Assembly: GCA_977006965.1 (NCBI GenBank)
Contig: OZ345356.1
Location: forward strand, 1,488,001-1,552,000
Source: Phymatolithon calcareum
Lineage: Eukaryota; Rhodophyta; Florideophyceae; Hapalidiales
Direction: 5' to 3'
Length of the DNA: 64,000 bases
Positions within the stretch are counted from its first letter, which is position 1. Every line of letters begins with the position of its first letter. This document shows, piece after piece, positions 28,264 through 38,264 of this stretch. Below the pieces are notes generated by a model. It had not been told where the DNA came from. It made no database searches and saw nothing but the letters and a program-made list of their open reading frames with translations. The translations under genes and the position numbers were made by a program.

Positions 28264-28824
28264 ATGGCCCCTCTCAACTTGACCACTATTGCCCTCGTCC
28301 TCACCGTCGCCGCCTTCTTCCTGGTTGATGTGGCTTCCGCCATGGACGCCCCACCCACCGAGTTCGGCTATCGAGACCTCATGGCCGCCGGAGTAGTACC
28401 GAAAGATACCCCAATGAAAGGCTACCAGAAGTCGGGTGTACCCAGCAATTTTTTGGCCCGGATTGTCTCCACGACAAGCGTCATTCTGATCGCACAAGCC
28501 AAGCTGCGCGGCCAGCGGTATCCCTCCACCCCATACATCACCGTAGACGTGGGACCGAAAATTCCCGACTGCGGTTTCTACGACTGGCTCTTCCTCCCGC
28601 AGTGTGCCGCGGCAGCACCAAAGAACAATGTTCTTCCGAAGAAGATCATCACTCAGTCCGGTGAGTATGCCTTCATTCACGTATACACACTGCCGTCCGG
28701 ATGGAATAATCTGCGACTCAGCATGGGCTTCCACGGTCATTGCCATGGAAGCAGGATCGCCGTCCTGTCTACTGCGTCGCCTAATGAGACGCTCTGCCAT
28801 CGCGCGCAGTTCCGGAGAGAGTAA
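28264..28824 (+). pseudogene. Third copy of secreted protein gene, truncated
   Basis: Starts at ATG 28264 in the same CCACCATGG context, with an almost unchanged signal peptide and the blocks EFGYRDLMAAG, ILIAQAKLRG, FYDWLFLPQC and HVYTLPSGW. A stop (TAA at 28822-28824), where the intact copy reads GTA, ends it after 186 residues, and a 1-bp deletion near 28905 shifts the remaining sequence. The homologous 3' part continues to about 29058. The TATA box is also altered (CAATAAAAG). A secreted shortened protein is possible but I think it is decaying. Confidence 0.75.
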
Positions 28825-29783
28825 TGCTGCAGATGCGGGAAGAGGAAGCATCTTGGGATCGTCGGTCCGCGTGATTCGGTTTGTCATTGGGAGGAGTGTG
28901 ATCATTCCTCCTTGTCATTCGCCGCCTCCAGCACATCTCGCATGCCGATGGAACCGGTTTGACTGATACTATTCCCCAAGTGCTCTCATACAACGGTCAA
29001 GTATACACTGGATTCCAGCGTTGTAGCGACTCTGATGGGCCCGATTTTTTCGTTAAGTAAGGTGACACGGTAGGATGTTCGTTTCCTTGTGTCAAAATGT
29101 AGCATCCGTGGGTAGTCTGTGGAGCAGATGAATGTTTTGTCATGCTCAAGACACGTTTGATTTGCGTGCATGAGAGTTCTCTTTGCTAAATTATCTCCGG
29201 TCGGAGACAAAATCGCAGTCCTTGCAATCTAATTTGCGAGTACTCATAGCCTTCTACTTCTGAACCATCACCATTTCCCAGTTCTCCGGCAATAGTGCTG
29301 TATTTTCTTGTCTTCTGACACGATAGTTCTACTCTGCTGCGCATGAACATATTCTTTTTCCTCAATTGCAGGTACAGAGTAAAGTTTTCTCAGTCAGCAG
29401 AGAAACATTGTGTCCTCACACGTTACACCGCCTACAAAAATGGTTTCAGATGTAGGGACAGAACATTGCCTCTTTGCAAGTTGGATGCTGAACCAAACGC
29501 ACGAATGTTCTAATCAGAGTAAAAGCCCGGTTGCCAGGCTAGAGTGTTTGCAAGCCGAAAAGGAAAACTGCCCAGTGGGGCTGTCGGAATAGAGGCTACT
29601 ATCGGAGGAAAGTGCGTTCACGAGAAGATCACTCTATGATTTTCATGTGTTGTTTCAGGAATCCATGAAAAAGAAGAAGAAATTATCAGACGGGTCATTG
29701 ACAGCCGTAGCTACATAGACGCGCTCAACGGGCAACCGCGGATGTTTGGTCACATGGTCCGAAATCTATGGAACCTTATGGAT

Positions 29784-31371
29784 AGGCTTGTAAACCATAC
29801 TATTGCAACGGATTGGAGCTAAAAGTGCAATCTGCAATACGGATTGCCTCTCAGATTTCGCAGCAATACATACTACAATCCAAGATTCCGCAGCAATCCA
29901 TATTGCAATCCAAGGAGGTTCGCTGTGTTCTTCAGCTTCGTTGCAGCCTTCATCGAGTTGCGCACAGAATCGATAGTGTCCCGCAGATCGGCGTAGTTTT
30001 CGACCATTCGGTTGACTTCCAGGTTCAGCTTATGGCTGTTACATGAGGAATGCCACTTCAATGTGCAATTTTGTCGATTGGTCGCCGTGTTATCAACCAC
30101 GAAGAAAACACACCGGTTATCCAGACTGCGAACGTAAAACGGCAAAATGTTGCAGAAGTAGTGCAGCTGCGCCTCGGCGTTAAGTCGTGTCGCTTCATCG
30201 GTCGATGAGTCATCATCCACCTTGCCCAATGGAGAGAGACCCAGCAAGACAAGTCGTGGAGTGTGCTGGACGGAAACTCCTGAACAGACGCGAGTTGTAG
30301 TAGTCGAACAGTATGAAGCAATCGCTCCAACATAGTGCACACTGCCACAGGACCATCCGTCATTCAACAACGCACCGATTGTGCCTCTCAACTCGCATGC
30401 AATGCGTTTCTGAAGAAGCCCAACGATCTGAAAGATGATTCCAATGAGCGTAGCCCGGCACAGAGGGACTGAGAACCGGGAAAATTGACGAACGTCCTCA
30501 TATTCCACGTAGTACAAAGGAAGGTTCTTTATGTCGATCAAGAGAGGATATCCTCACACCGCTCTTTCGTACTCAGACAGCGCCCGTTTGTGAAAATGGA
30601 ACTTGAGGGTACCGCCTTTCTCCATGGAAGCGGATAGCGCATCCTGATATATTCGATTGAGCACGTTTCCTGTTGATCAGAAATTTTTCCTTTGGCGTAG
30701 CAGTGCTTGAGGTGGGTATACCGGTTGTTGAAGCTTGTCTTGTCGAGAAATGAAACTATAGAAGTCGGACATGACGGCTTCGGGCAATCGTACTGGAGAT
30801 AGTGCTTCTCGTGTTGCTCACCCGATATGATGATTGTGCGTGTCTCTCTGCCCACAAAGGACATTAGGGAGACGACCGCGTCCTTCGGTGATGGTTGTTG
30901 CAAAGTCGTGAGGTTGTTGGAGATGCGATGACATGGAACAGACTATCGAACATCTTGAATTCTTTTTGTACCTAACGGCTTCGGTAATGGGCGACGTTAG
31001 TGTTACAGTGAGACGAACGTACGCATCACAGAATGGCATCTACTTGTCATGTAAAAGTGGTACGTAGCGGGAGACCTTTAATTGCAGCTGATCGCGGGAC
31101 GAACGTACTCATCAGAGAATTCCAGTAATGGCGTTGTACCCATCTAGTTTCCAGCTGATGTACCACTTGTACGTAGCGAAAGGCCTTTAATTGCGGCAGA
31201 ACGCTAGACGAACGTACTCATCAGTAATGGCGTAGAGCGCACCTAGTTTTCAGCTGATGTCGGGTCCCCGTCACTGCAATACGGATTGCAATGCGTGGAG
31301 GGGATCGCAATACAAGATTGGGATTGCAGATTGCAATGGATTGGCAATGCAATGAATTTGGTTACAAGCCT
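29784..31371 (-). mobile_element. hAT-type DNA transposon, 1,588 bp
   Basis: Inserted in LINE C. Inverted ends AGGCTTGTAAACCA (left) and AGGCTTGTAACCA (right, inverted). Both subterminal regions are crowded with GGATTGCA / TGCAATCC-type motifs (29815-29925 and 31270-31345), as expected for transposase-binding sites. It carries a broken hAT transposase on the minus strand. I could not find the 8-bp duplication expected for hAT elements; bases at the junction with LINE C seem to have been lost. Confidence 0.75.
29873..30903 (-). pseudogene. hAT transposase, partial
   Basis: Two frames on the minus strand. 30538-30903 has a BED-type zinc finger: CPKPSCPTS, then RYTHLKHCY, giving C-x4-C...H-x2-H-C. 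29873-30541 continues with LNDGWSCGSVHYVGAIASY, the DGWS block around the first catalytic Asp of hAT transposases, and FFVVDNTATNRQN...SCNSHKLNL, the second Asp block with its conserved His. The C-terminal dimerisation region is missing, and the frames shift at about 30540. A BED-like stretch may begin further upstream (30818-31039) in a third frame. Not functional. Confidence 0.75.
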
Positions 31372-31670
31372 GCTCGCGCGAGGTTCAGATAGAGTGTTTG
31401 GATACTGGGGTCACTGCGGCGTCGCGAAGAATGAGGCTGCTAATGAGCCTGCGCGGCGGGGAATTTCGGAATCGAGTCTGGCGCTGCACCAAGCGATACC
31501 TCTCATTTTGGAAGCGGCACAATCCATCATCAAACCGCCCTGTAGAAGCGAACCAGTGACCCTTCCTATGCTTCCAAAAGATCTGTAAATCTCACAGAGA
31601 CAAGCAGAGGTGGTTCTGCACCAGCTCATAGTGAACTACAGCCCTGTTGTGGAAAGCTTTTGCCATGGAC

Positions 31671-32164
31671 TCAGCGGAAGGGGAGCACCTTAAAGAAGCT
31701 CTGAACAAGCGGAAGAAGGTATGGTGTCAAAAACTCAACGCTTACAAGCAACAGTCAAAGTCTGGTCGTTGGAAGAAGAGGGTCGGACAGTTAAAATCCC
31801 GATCGGCGTACCGAACGACCTACCAAGAGTACTATATATAAGAGACAGAACTGCGAGGTTGAGATACCTGAGAGTCATTTTCAACAGAGTTCCTTTGTGG
31901 AGAAAATCCATTCTGGCGAAATACTTTGGGTCTGGTGCTGTTATGGAGCTTATCGTGTAGCAACGTATACTGCGTTCTATAAAAATGGATCAAGAAACGG
32001 AATATGATTGCAAAAGACTTACTCGGGCCCTCACAGGGAGAGAAATTCGAATTAAGGAGATAGTATAAGGAGAGTAGAGAGATGACTATCGAAAACAGCG
32101 AGAAGCTGCCCTGTTACTCAAATTGATGCTTTGGGAGCTTATAAAATAAAACAGCATATATCCC
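31671..32164 (+). mobile_element. LINE B 3' fragment, 494 bp, inside LINE C
   Basis: Flanked by CCATGGAC (31663-31670, 32165-32172). It encodes LRYLRVIFNRVPLWRKSIL and EYDCKRLTRALTGREIRIKE blocks of LINE B and ends ...TTGGGAGCTTATAAAATAAAACAGCATATATCCC. Confidence 0.9.
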
Positions 32165-32518
32165 CCATGGACACAACCAGGATGAACCGATTCCCTACGA
32201 CCCAGTACGCAAAATGAGCCCGTATGCCGTCAATGAGACAGTGGAGCACCTCATCCTACACATTTCTGGGAGCACTGCCTCTCGAAGACAATTCTTCGGA
32301 AGAGTGCGAGACAAATCGGTAGAAGATCTATGCAGGGACAGACCAGAACAGATATTCCAATATTTGAACAATGAGAACTTGCTCTAGGGTAAGTTATGGC
32401 GTTTTTTAACGCAATCTTCATTAAAGAAAGAAAGAAAGAAGAAACGTTATTTAAAGTTTACAATCGCATTTGATGATAGCCGGCAATATGAAGCACAGAT
32501 TTATTTTATATAGATAAG

Positions 32519-33629
32519 AATGGATGGATGGTTTTCTGTTTTATTGAAGCTCCCTTAGTCAATTATCATTGCACCTGAGAGTCTTTTCGTTGCGCTACAA
32601 TCCTTCGCTGACATTTGTATTTCAATTTCGGACATTTGCTTTGGACGGTATCAACTGCCATTTCCAGCATCTCTTTTTGAATTTCGGAAAGTCGTTGCTT
32701 GGACATTAAGTTTGAGATAACTGTGAGAGCTTCTTCGAGTTCGGAATCTTTGTTTCTTGCTTGTTCTTGCCAGGGATATGGGAAGCGGTGAAATAAGCAG
32801 TGCGTGCAAAGAAACCTGTGCTTCGCTTTTTTGATAATAAGGAATGGTTGTAGTTCGTTCTTGATGGGCTGAGGAGGGCGCCGGCCCTCCCGTCCTGTGG
32901 CTTTCGAAGAGAGACATGCTTTCTATTCTTATTTTGCGTTCTTCAGCGTTCTTTCGCTTACCCTTGTCGTAGCGTCTGGGGTGCGTGCAAATTCCTCTGT
33001 AGAGGTACAGTGAAGAGCTTTTTGGAGCATATCGTTTGTTACGTTGTTGTGCCCTTGGGAAGCTCAAGTGCCTGTTTTCTTCGAAATTTCTGTGCTGTTA
33101 TGAACTTGGAGCTCAAATGCGCTTGTCATAGTTGAATGGATTCCAGGCGGCATATTCCTCGAAAGTGGGCCTGGATATTCTTGCACCAGGTTCCGAACAT
33201 TCTAGAGAACAGGTTACTCTCCAGGGCGTCCTGTGCGCGAAGGATGTTACACGTCAGATCTGCGAACGGGAGAAGATACTCCGTCATTGCACGGACGAAC
33301 GCCTTATATAGTCTTAAGCATGTCGAGGGTGTGAACCCTTTTCCGTGGAGTCCGATATTTCCTGGAACCATCAGTCGATTCTGTGCAGCATCTATTCTGG
33401 AAAGCTTAGAGGTTTCTGTTAGGCCGTTCGAAGATATGGGGATGCCCAAGTATGTAGTTTCGGACACAGTCTCGATTTCTTTTCTTGCAAGAACGAATTT
33501 GAAGCTTTCCTTTGCACCATTGGGAGTTATGGCGCAACTCTTTCCGACCTTTGTATTCCAGAGCATCTCGGGGGAGGCAGTCCAGTCCGAGGCGATGTAC
33601 AGGAGCAATTGAAGACCTATTGGAGTGTT
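32519..33629 (-). mobile_element. LINE D, 5'-truncated, 1,111 bp
   Basis: Flanked by TAGATAAG (32511-32518, 33630-33637). The minus strand encodes the end of a reverse transcriptase (SETTYLGIPISSNGL and FTPSTCLRLYKAFVRAMTEYLLPFAD) and then, in another frame, a CTHCLFHRFP...LEEALTVISNL segment. The 3' end has GGGAGCTTCAATAAAACAG and a short CCAT-repeat tail. The protein is clearly different from families A-C. Confidence 0.88.
33126..33629 (-). pseudogene. LINE D reverse transcriptase, thumb region
   Basis: About 168 open codons covering reverse transcriptase motif E (TYLGI) and the helical thumb. The catalytic palm, including the Asp-Asp motif, is lost by 5' truncation. Confidence 0.75.
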
Positions 33630-33655
33630 TAGATAAGGGGGACATATCAAATCAG

Positions 33656-34617
33656 AAGAAGAAGAAAAGTAGATTTTTGTTTAAGAGTTACGAGGGCACC
33701 TGCTGACGCTTGGGGCAGATTTTCGAGTGACTAGAAAATCTGGCTTGATTCTTTCCCAGGAAGAGCTTTGCAGTGGATATTCCAAAGTTCAGTGGTCTAC
33801 AAAGAACAACCTCTAGTCCCCTTAGGGGCCTCGAGGGGTAAAAATAGTCCACGCTCCAGTGCCACGCGGGGGTGACTCAAATTTCCAGGAATTGCTTACT
33901 CTGCTTTGTGGGGATGAGGGTTTTCTATAGCCTGGAACAGGCCCAGGAGCTCGTTAAGTGCTCGCTTAGTTGATGCGACTTCCTCTTTTGTAAGTATATC
34001 ATTCGAAAGTCCGTTTGTGACGTCTTCGATAGCATCTTTCGCACATTAACCGGTCTGCTCGATGAGGACGGCGATACTCATCGTTGGGAACATTCAATAT
34101 GCCCACATGATTGCAAGTATCCTTTGCAGTCTTGAGTTAAACAGCAAGTGCGGTGGTAGTACAATTTTCGAGTGTTGGGTGGATCGCGTTTTCGACTTCT
34201 CCTCTTCCGCTGCCGCCTCGATCAGCTTGGCCTGTTGGTATCTCCTGATGTTCATCTTAGCGGTCGATTCATTTACAGCTTCGCACAGGTAACTGTTCAC
34301 TTTTGCATGGATTATGTCTCGCTCAGCTTCTTCCAGTTCCTTTGCTTCGACCTCTGGTACTGGCCGAGCCAGTCTCTTTTTCGTATCAGTCTCTGCGAGA
34401 AGGGTCACTCCAGAACATCACTTCTTACCTTAGGCTGCAGGATGCGGCAAATTGCAATGGACTTGTCCACACTTCTTTTGCTTGCCTTGCCCATAATTTG
34501 CCCAAAAACCTGGATTCTAGCGTCTTGAATTCCTAGTTCACCTTGGCGGTCCTCGGTGTCAGGCGTAGAGCATATTCCCATGTTGACTAGTGATTGACCT
34601 TGCAGGATAGACGCCAT
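33656..34617 (-). mobile_element. Element E: unrecognised repeat with small ORF
   Basis: The left 150 bases (AAGTAGATTTTTGTTTAAGAG...) recur at 51895-52040, and 34060-34170 recurs at 60220-60310, so this is a dispersed repeat. The minus strand carries a protein of about 175 residues starting MASILQGQSLVNMGICSTPD and shifting frame near 34408 into a Glu/Lys-rich helical section (VEAKELEEAERDIIHAKVNS). This resembles an ORF1-type coiled coil, but the family is unknown to me. The left end (3' end on the minus strand) is TTC-rich. Confidence 0.5.
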
Positions 34618-34714
34618 TTTTGAACCCTCCCAGACAGCCGGTACTTGAGTATTCCGAGTGTACGCAAATCCTACACTGCGGAATTTGCCTTCTTCAAGCG
34701 TTCCATCATATTTG

Positions 34715-34923
34715 CTTTTTGTTTTTTTATTGCAACTGTTTAGTTGTTTATTTGAAAGCCCTCATTAACACTGCTAAGACTGTACGGGAGCAGCTTTTCG
34801 TAACTTGTTCATTCTAGTATATCGCCTGGTCCCTAATACAGGGACTCGTCGTTTTCCATATTGTCAATTATGGTGACGCTGTAGAGTAGTATGGAGTCTA
34901 ATGCCTTTTCCGTTCTTATCATT
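34715..34923 (-). mobile_element. LINE A tail, 209 bp, 11-bp duplication
   Basis: Flanked by CATCATATTTG (34704-34714, 34924-34934). It encodes the last residues of the protein (EKRL... NNESLY stop) and the family A 3' UTR and tail. Close to 52392-52611. Confidence 0.9.
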
Positions 34924-34934
34924 CATCATATTTG

Positions 34935-35289
34935 TGTCAGATATTCCTTCTGATTCAAGGGAAACTCTAAGTGACCTCAAGGACGTTCGTCAGGACCGTG
35001 TTCGCTCGTTTGAATGTCTTGCTTGCTGTTTCCTCTGATTCCGGGATCCCGCTTTTCCTGTTTCCTATCCCGTGTCATATCGCGCTCTTCGGCCCAACGA
35101 GTAGCTATGTCCAACCTACCTTGTCCCCAGAAACGAGGGAAACAAGTGATGTCCGCCCTGTATCAATTTTAAGTTGGACCGCTGCTATGTTTCATACATG
35201 CTGCGCCTATGGACACCAAAAAAGGTATCATAGCATCATCAGCTTAGTGGATTTCTATTAGTGCATCTACGACGAACTGACGCCGAAGA
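34935..35289. other. No gene recognised
   Basis: Only short frames. I see neither a TE signature nor a protein. Confidence 0.4.
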
Positions 35290-35380
35290 GGGGAAACAAA
35301 TCCCGTGTTTCCCCAATTCCGGGGAAACAAATCCCATGTTTCCCCCATTCTGTGGAAACAAATTTTCATTTCTGTTTTGT
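35290..35380. repeat. Three 31-bp hairpin-forming units
   Basis: Units GGGGAAACAAATCCC-TGTTTCCCC at 35290, 35321 and (degenerate) 35352. Each full unit can fold GGGGAAACA against TGTTTCCCC. Confidence 0.8.
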
Positions 35381-35485
35381 TGAAGTTTTTATGCACTTTT
35401 CCGGGAGAGAACAAATGTATGAGAGTTTCGTTTCGGTTGCCCGCTTTCTTTCTTTCTTTCTTTATTGCGGAAAGATTGCTCACAC

Positions 35486-36592
35486 TTATGGTAAGCGTCT
35501 AGAGCTGTTTTGCAACAGCATCTCATTGTTCAGAAATTTGAGTACGGCTAGGGGTCTCTCACGGCATACCTCTTCTACAGTCTTTTTTCCCACTCGGCCA
35601 ATATATTTTCGTCGTGAGGCGGAACGTCCACCACATCGTAGGATTAGGTGTTCGGTAGTTTCCTTGGAACCAGAATTACAGGCCTTGCACACTGGATCGT
35701 ACGGAATTACTTCCATATTGCATCCGTGGTGAAAAGTGGCAACCACTGGGGTGCAGTCTCCAATCAGCTGGTGCAGCATCACCTCTGCTCGTCTATGCGA
35801 TATGGGAAGGTCTTCTGTAAGGGTTGGAACGACGACTGGATCGAATTTGGAAGGCGGCCTGATGATGGATCTTGCTGCTTCAAGTGTCAGAGGAACTTTC
35901 TGGTGGTCCAGAAGGTTAGATTCGTAGATACCCTTTCGAGCTAATTCGTCGGCAGCATCATTTCTTGGAATTGCACAGTGACTAGGAATCCAAATGCCTT
36001 CGACAAAGATACCCTTGGACATCAGCTGCTCCATAAGGCCCCAAAGTTTCCGTACCATCTCCCCATATCCCCTTGGTTCACCGTCAATAGCATCGATAGC
36101 GCTCCTACTGTCAGTGAACCACCGTATAGTGCTTCCAGGTGCGAATGGGATCTTCAACACTTCTTGGAACGCATGAGCAGCGGCAAAGACCTCGGCGTCA
36201 TATGAAGATCCAACAGCTCCTGCCGTCAGCGCCAATTCCTTCACCATTTCGTTTCCGTTCATCAGCAAAATCCCTGCGCCGCCGACATTAGCAGGTATGG
36301 TTCTATACATGTCTAGCATATCGCCATCCTCATCACAAAGAACCGCATGCTGTTTGGAAACGGTTGGAGTGGAGGCATACGCATGTTTGTCACCGTCGTC
36401 GTAGAAAAGGAGAATATCCGGTGGTTTCCCGTGTCGAGTCGAAAACTTCGCCACCGCCGGGCTGTCTTGGTGGAGCAATACGTCGAATTTCTTCAGCGTC
36501 GCAGTGTACCAGCCTTCATCCCAGTTCACCGAGACTCGTTCGTCATTTTGAAACTCGCGGATGAACTCGGTGGGTATTTCCCATCTGTCCAT
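35486..36592 (-). pseudogene. LINE C RNase H with Tudor-like insert, zinc knuckle (copy 2)
   Basis: 368 open codons. In order: VSVNWDEGWYTATL ... ILLFYDDGDKHAYAS (Tudor/Agenet-like module), GGAGILL, SSYDAEVFAA, WFTDSRSAIDAI, WIPSHCAIPRNDAADEL, then CKACNSGSKETTEHLILRC. The catalytic acids Glu (DAE), Asp (TDS) and Asp (NDAADEL) are present; the first Asp lies in ELWTDGK in the adjoining frame (about 36610). A 1-bp frameshift near 36575 separates the two. Protein identity to copy 1 is about 60%, so the module has been conserved between distinct subfamilies. Confidence 0.8.
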
Positions 36593-37122
36593 AGTTCAAT
36601 GGCCGCCGGTTGCATGACTTCCCGCTCGAGTATCAGAGCCTCTGCGGCTAGTTTCTTTTCCTTTTCCCCATCCTTTGCTGACACAGGGGAAAGAAAACTG
36701 CAATATTTTTTCTTCGAACGGTCCTTCCCAATTGGTGAATGGAATTTATTTCGCGGGACCGCAAGAATTCCCTTTTCAGCGAGCTGTTGGGTACTAGTCT
36801 CGCGCCATGATCGCACTTGACTCTTCGGTTTCGCCACACGAGTGTTCATTGCACCTGTAACTGGGGTGTCCGGCAACAATCTTAACGCTTTTTCCATCAC
36901 CATGGTAGCCTCCAGTTCTCCAAAATCATGCAGTGCCTTCATGCCAGTAAGCAACCGAAGTTTCGAAATCTTTGTGGCTTTCAAGCAACCGGTAGAGACT
37001 CGAGCCGCTTCGTTTCTCGCAACTTCCACTTGCTTGATGTGGGTGTCAGCCCCGTGTACCGCGTAGGCCGAGGCTCCGTATAGCGCTACTGGTTCACAGT
37101 AGCTTTTTCGGAATGACTCCAT
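36526..37122 (-). pseudogene. LINE C ORF2, region between reverse transcriptase and RNase H
   Basis: 198 codons: PVALYGASAYAVHGAD...VEVARNEAARVSTGCLKATK, the usual thumb/connection region of LINE reverse transcriptases, then a charged linker and the first RNase H strand IELWTDGK. Continues in another frame as 35486-36592. Confidence 0.75.
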
Positions 37123-37218
37123 CGCATGTGAGTCAGCTCCCCAAGTAGTTCCACTGAGAGGTTGCCCGCTTTCGAAAGCTTACAACACAAAAACGGGACG
37201 TTTCAGGGGACAAGCAGT

Positions 37219-37383
37219 ATGTGGACCACTTTTTTGTGACACAAATGATGTGCGTGAGGCTCGGTGTGGGTCCTCGGGGACACAATTGCCCCTCGGGCTT
37301 CGCCCTCGGGTCTAATTGTGCCTCCTCGGGCCACACACTTCTCCTCCCTTACATCATTTGTTTCCCTCAAAAGTGGTCCACAT
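37219..37383. mobile_element. 165-bp foldback MITE-like element
   Basis: ATGTGGACCACTTTT at the left and AAAAGTGGTCCACAT at the right. The similarity continues inward as an imperfect inverted repeat (ACAAATGATGT / ACATCATTTGT, CACAATT / AATTGTG) to a GC-rich centre, GGGCTTCGCCC. No coding capacity. No clear target duplication found. Confidence 0.8.
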
Positions 37384-37389
37384 CCCGTA

Positions 37390-37550
37390 CTTGTAATGCA
37401 GCCGGTGATTTCGCAGATAGAAGAACGTCGTCTGCAAATAAGATAGCCGGGGAATTCGCCCAAGTGGTCGGAATCTCGCTCATACGCTCGGCGAACTCGT
37501 CCATGAGAATCTTGTACAGACTCGGGCTGAGCGAGCACCAGTGTGGTTCA
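37390..37550 (-). pseudogene. Reverse transcriptase fragment
   Basis: The minus strand reads LSPSLYKILMDEFAERM...NSPAILFADDVLLSA: motif B end and the catalytic FADD of a LINE reverse transcriptase, related to but distinct from LINE B. The rest is lost; the MITE-like element lies directly after it. Confidence 0.75.
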
Positions 37551-37569
37551 CCCCCTGTCTACTAAAAAC

Positions 37570-37642
37570 AACTTCTTCTTGCCTGCACTGCAAAATCAAT
37601 GTCCGGCACTCGGCGCCAAGATCGCTATCCGCAAGGTGGAAG
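37570..37642 (+). pseudogene. ORF fragment split by nested LINEs, left part
   Basis: Encodes NQCPALGAKIAIRKVE and then the target duplication GCAAGGTGGAAG (37631-37642). The sequence continues at 46660 as DLCPAVGAKVPIHKLEDLG, so the split frame holds two copies of a 16-residue repeat. It belongs to an older element, probably the ORF of another LINE. Confidence 0.55.
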
Positions 37643-38264
37643 GGATATTTGATGATTTTATTTTGAGAGCTCTCAAAGCCTCATCTTGGAGTAACGGGGC
37701 AGCTCTTGTGATAATCTCTAAGCTAAAGTCGTTTGGCTGCTCAAAACATTCTTGGTTCATAATTCTCTCCCAGCAAGAGCTCCTGTGAGTCTCTTGCACT
37801 CAAACTCAATTTCTGCACTTATCTTCGAAGAGTACGTTGTAAGGCGACTAGTTCGATCACCGCGGTAATCCCACAGAAAGCACCCAATTACCCAATGGGC
37901 ACAAGATCGAAAGATGACGTGGAAAACTAAGCAAGGCAAAAGCCACGTCCTCGAATCAGAGGAAACAATGGCAAGACATTCAAGTTCGCAAACTAGGTTC
38001 AGGCAAACGTTCCGGAGGTCACATATCTTGAAGTATCCCTAGACCCCGGAGGAGGGGATATGTGTTGATTTAGCTCCCAAGGCTTCTCTTGAAGAGTAAC
38101 AGGGCCGCTTTCGGACGATTTTCTAAGCTCACGTAGTTTGACTATTCAGTATATCCTTGATTCGTCTTTCTCTCCCAACAAGTGCTCCAGTGAGTCGCTT
38201 ACATTCATATTCAATTTCAGGACTAATCTTGGATGAAGATAGAATGCGTTGGAGCCCGACCAGC

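Larger units (their letters stand above)
29681..32445 (+). mobile_element. LINE C fragment, interrupted by hAT and LINE B
   Basis: The pieces 29690-29783, 31373-31670 and 32165-32445 together match the RNase H to 3' end part of the LINE C at 25099-26391, with a GAAA-repeat tail at 32424-32448. Catalytic sites are decayed (NEAADEL reads NEAANEP). Similarity to the secreted-gene locus resumes immediately after the tail. Confidence 0.85.
26555..33655. repeat. Third, diverged copy of the secreted-gene locus, interrupted
   Basis: The pieces 26555-26707, 27153-27266, 27292-27303, 27601-29680, 32446-32518 and 33638-33655 match 17764-20340 of the right palindrome arm in the same order and orientation, at clearly lower identity (very roughly 85-90%). 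The gaps are filled by identifiable insertions: a solo LTR, three LINE pieces, a LINE C and a LINE D. The copy proves that the inner and outer right arms were contiguous before the palindrome arose. Confidence 0.85.
35449..37159 (-). mobile_element. LINE C copy 2, 1,711 bp, 14-bp duplication
   Basis: Flanked by GGTTGCCCGCTTTC (35435-35448, 37160-37173), with the GAAA-repeat tail at the left. It covers the end of the thumb region, the RNase H domain with its insert and the zinc motif. Confidence 0.95.

Noticed and set aside
29784-31371. Exact 8-bp hAT target duplication
   Set aside because: The bases flanking the two ends (…TTATGGAT and CTCGCGCG…) do not match, so I do not claim one.
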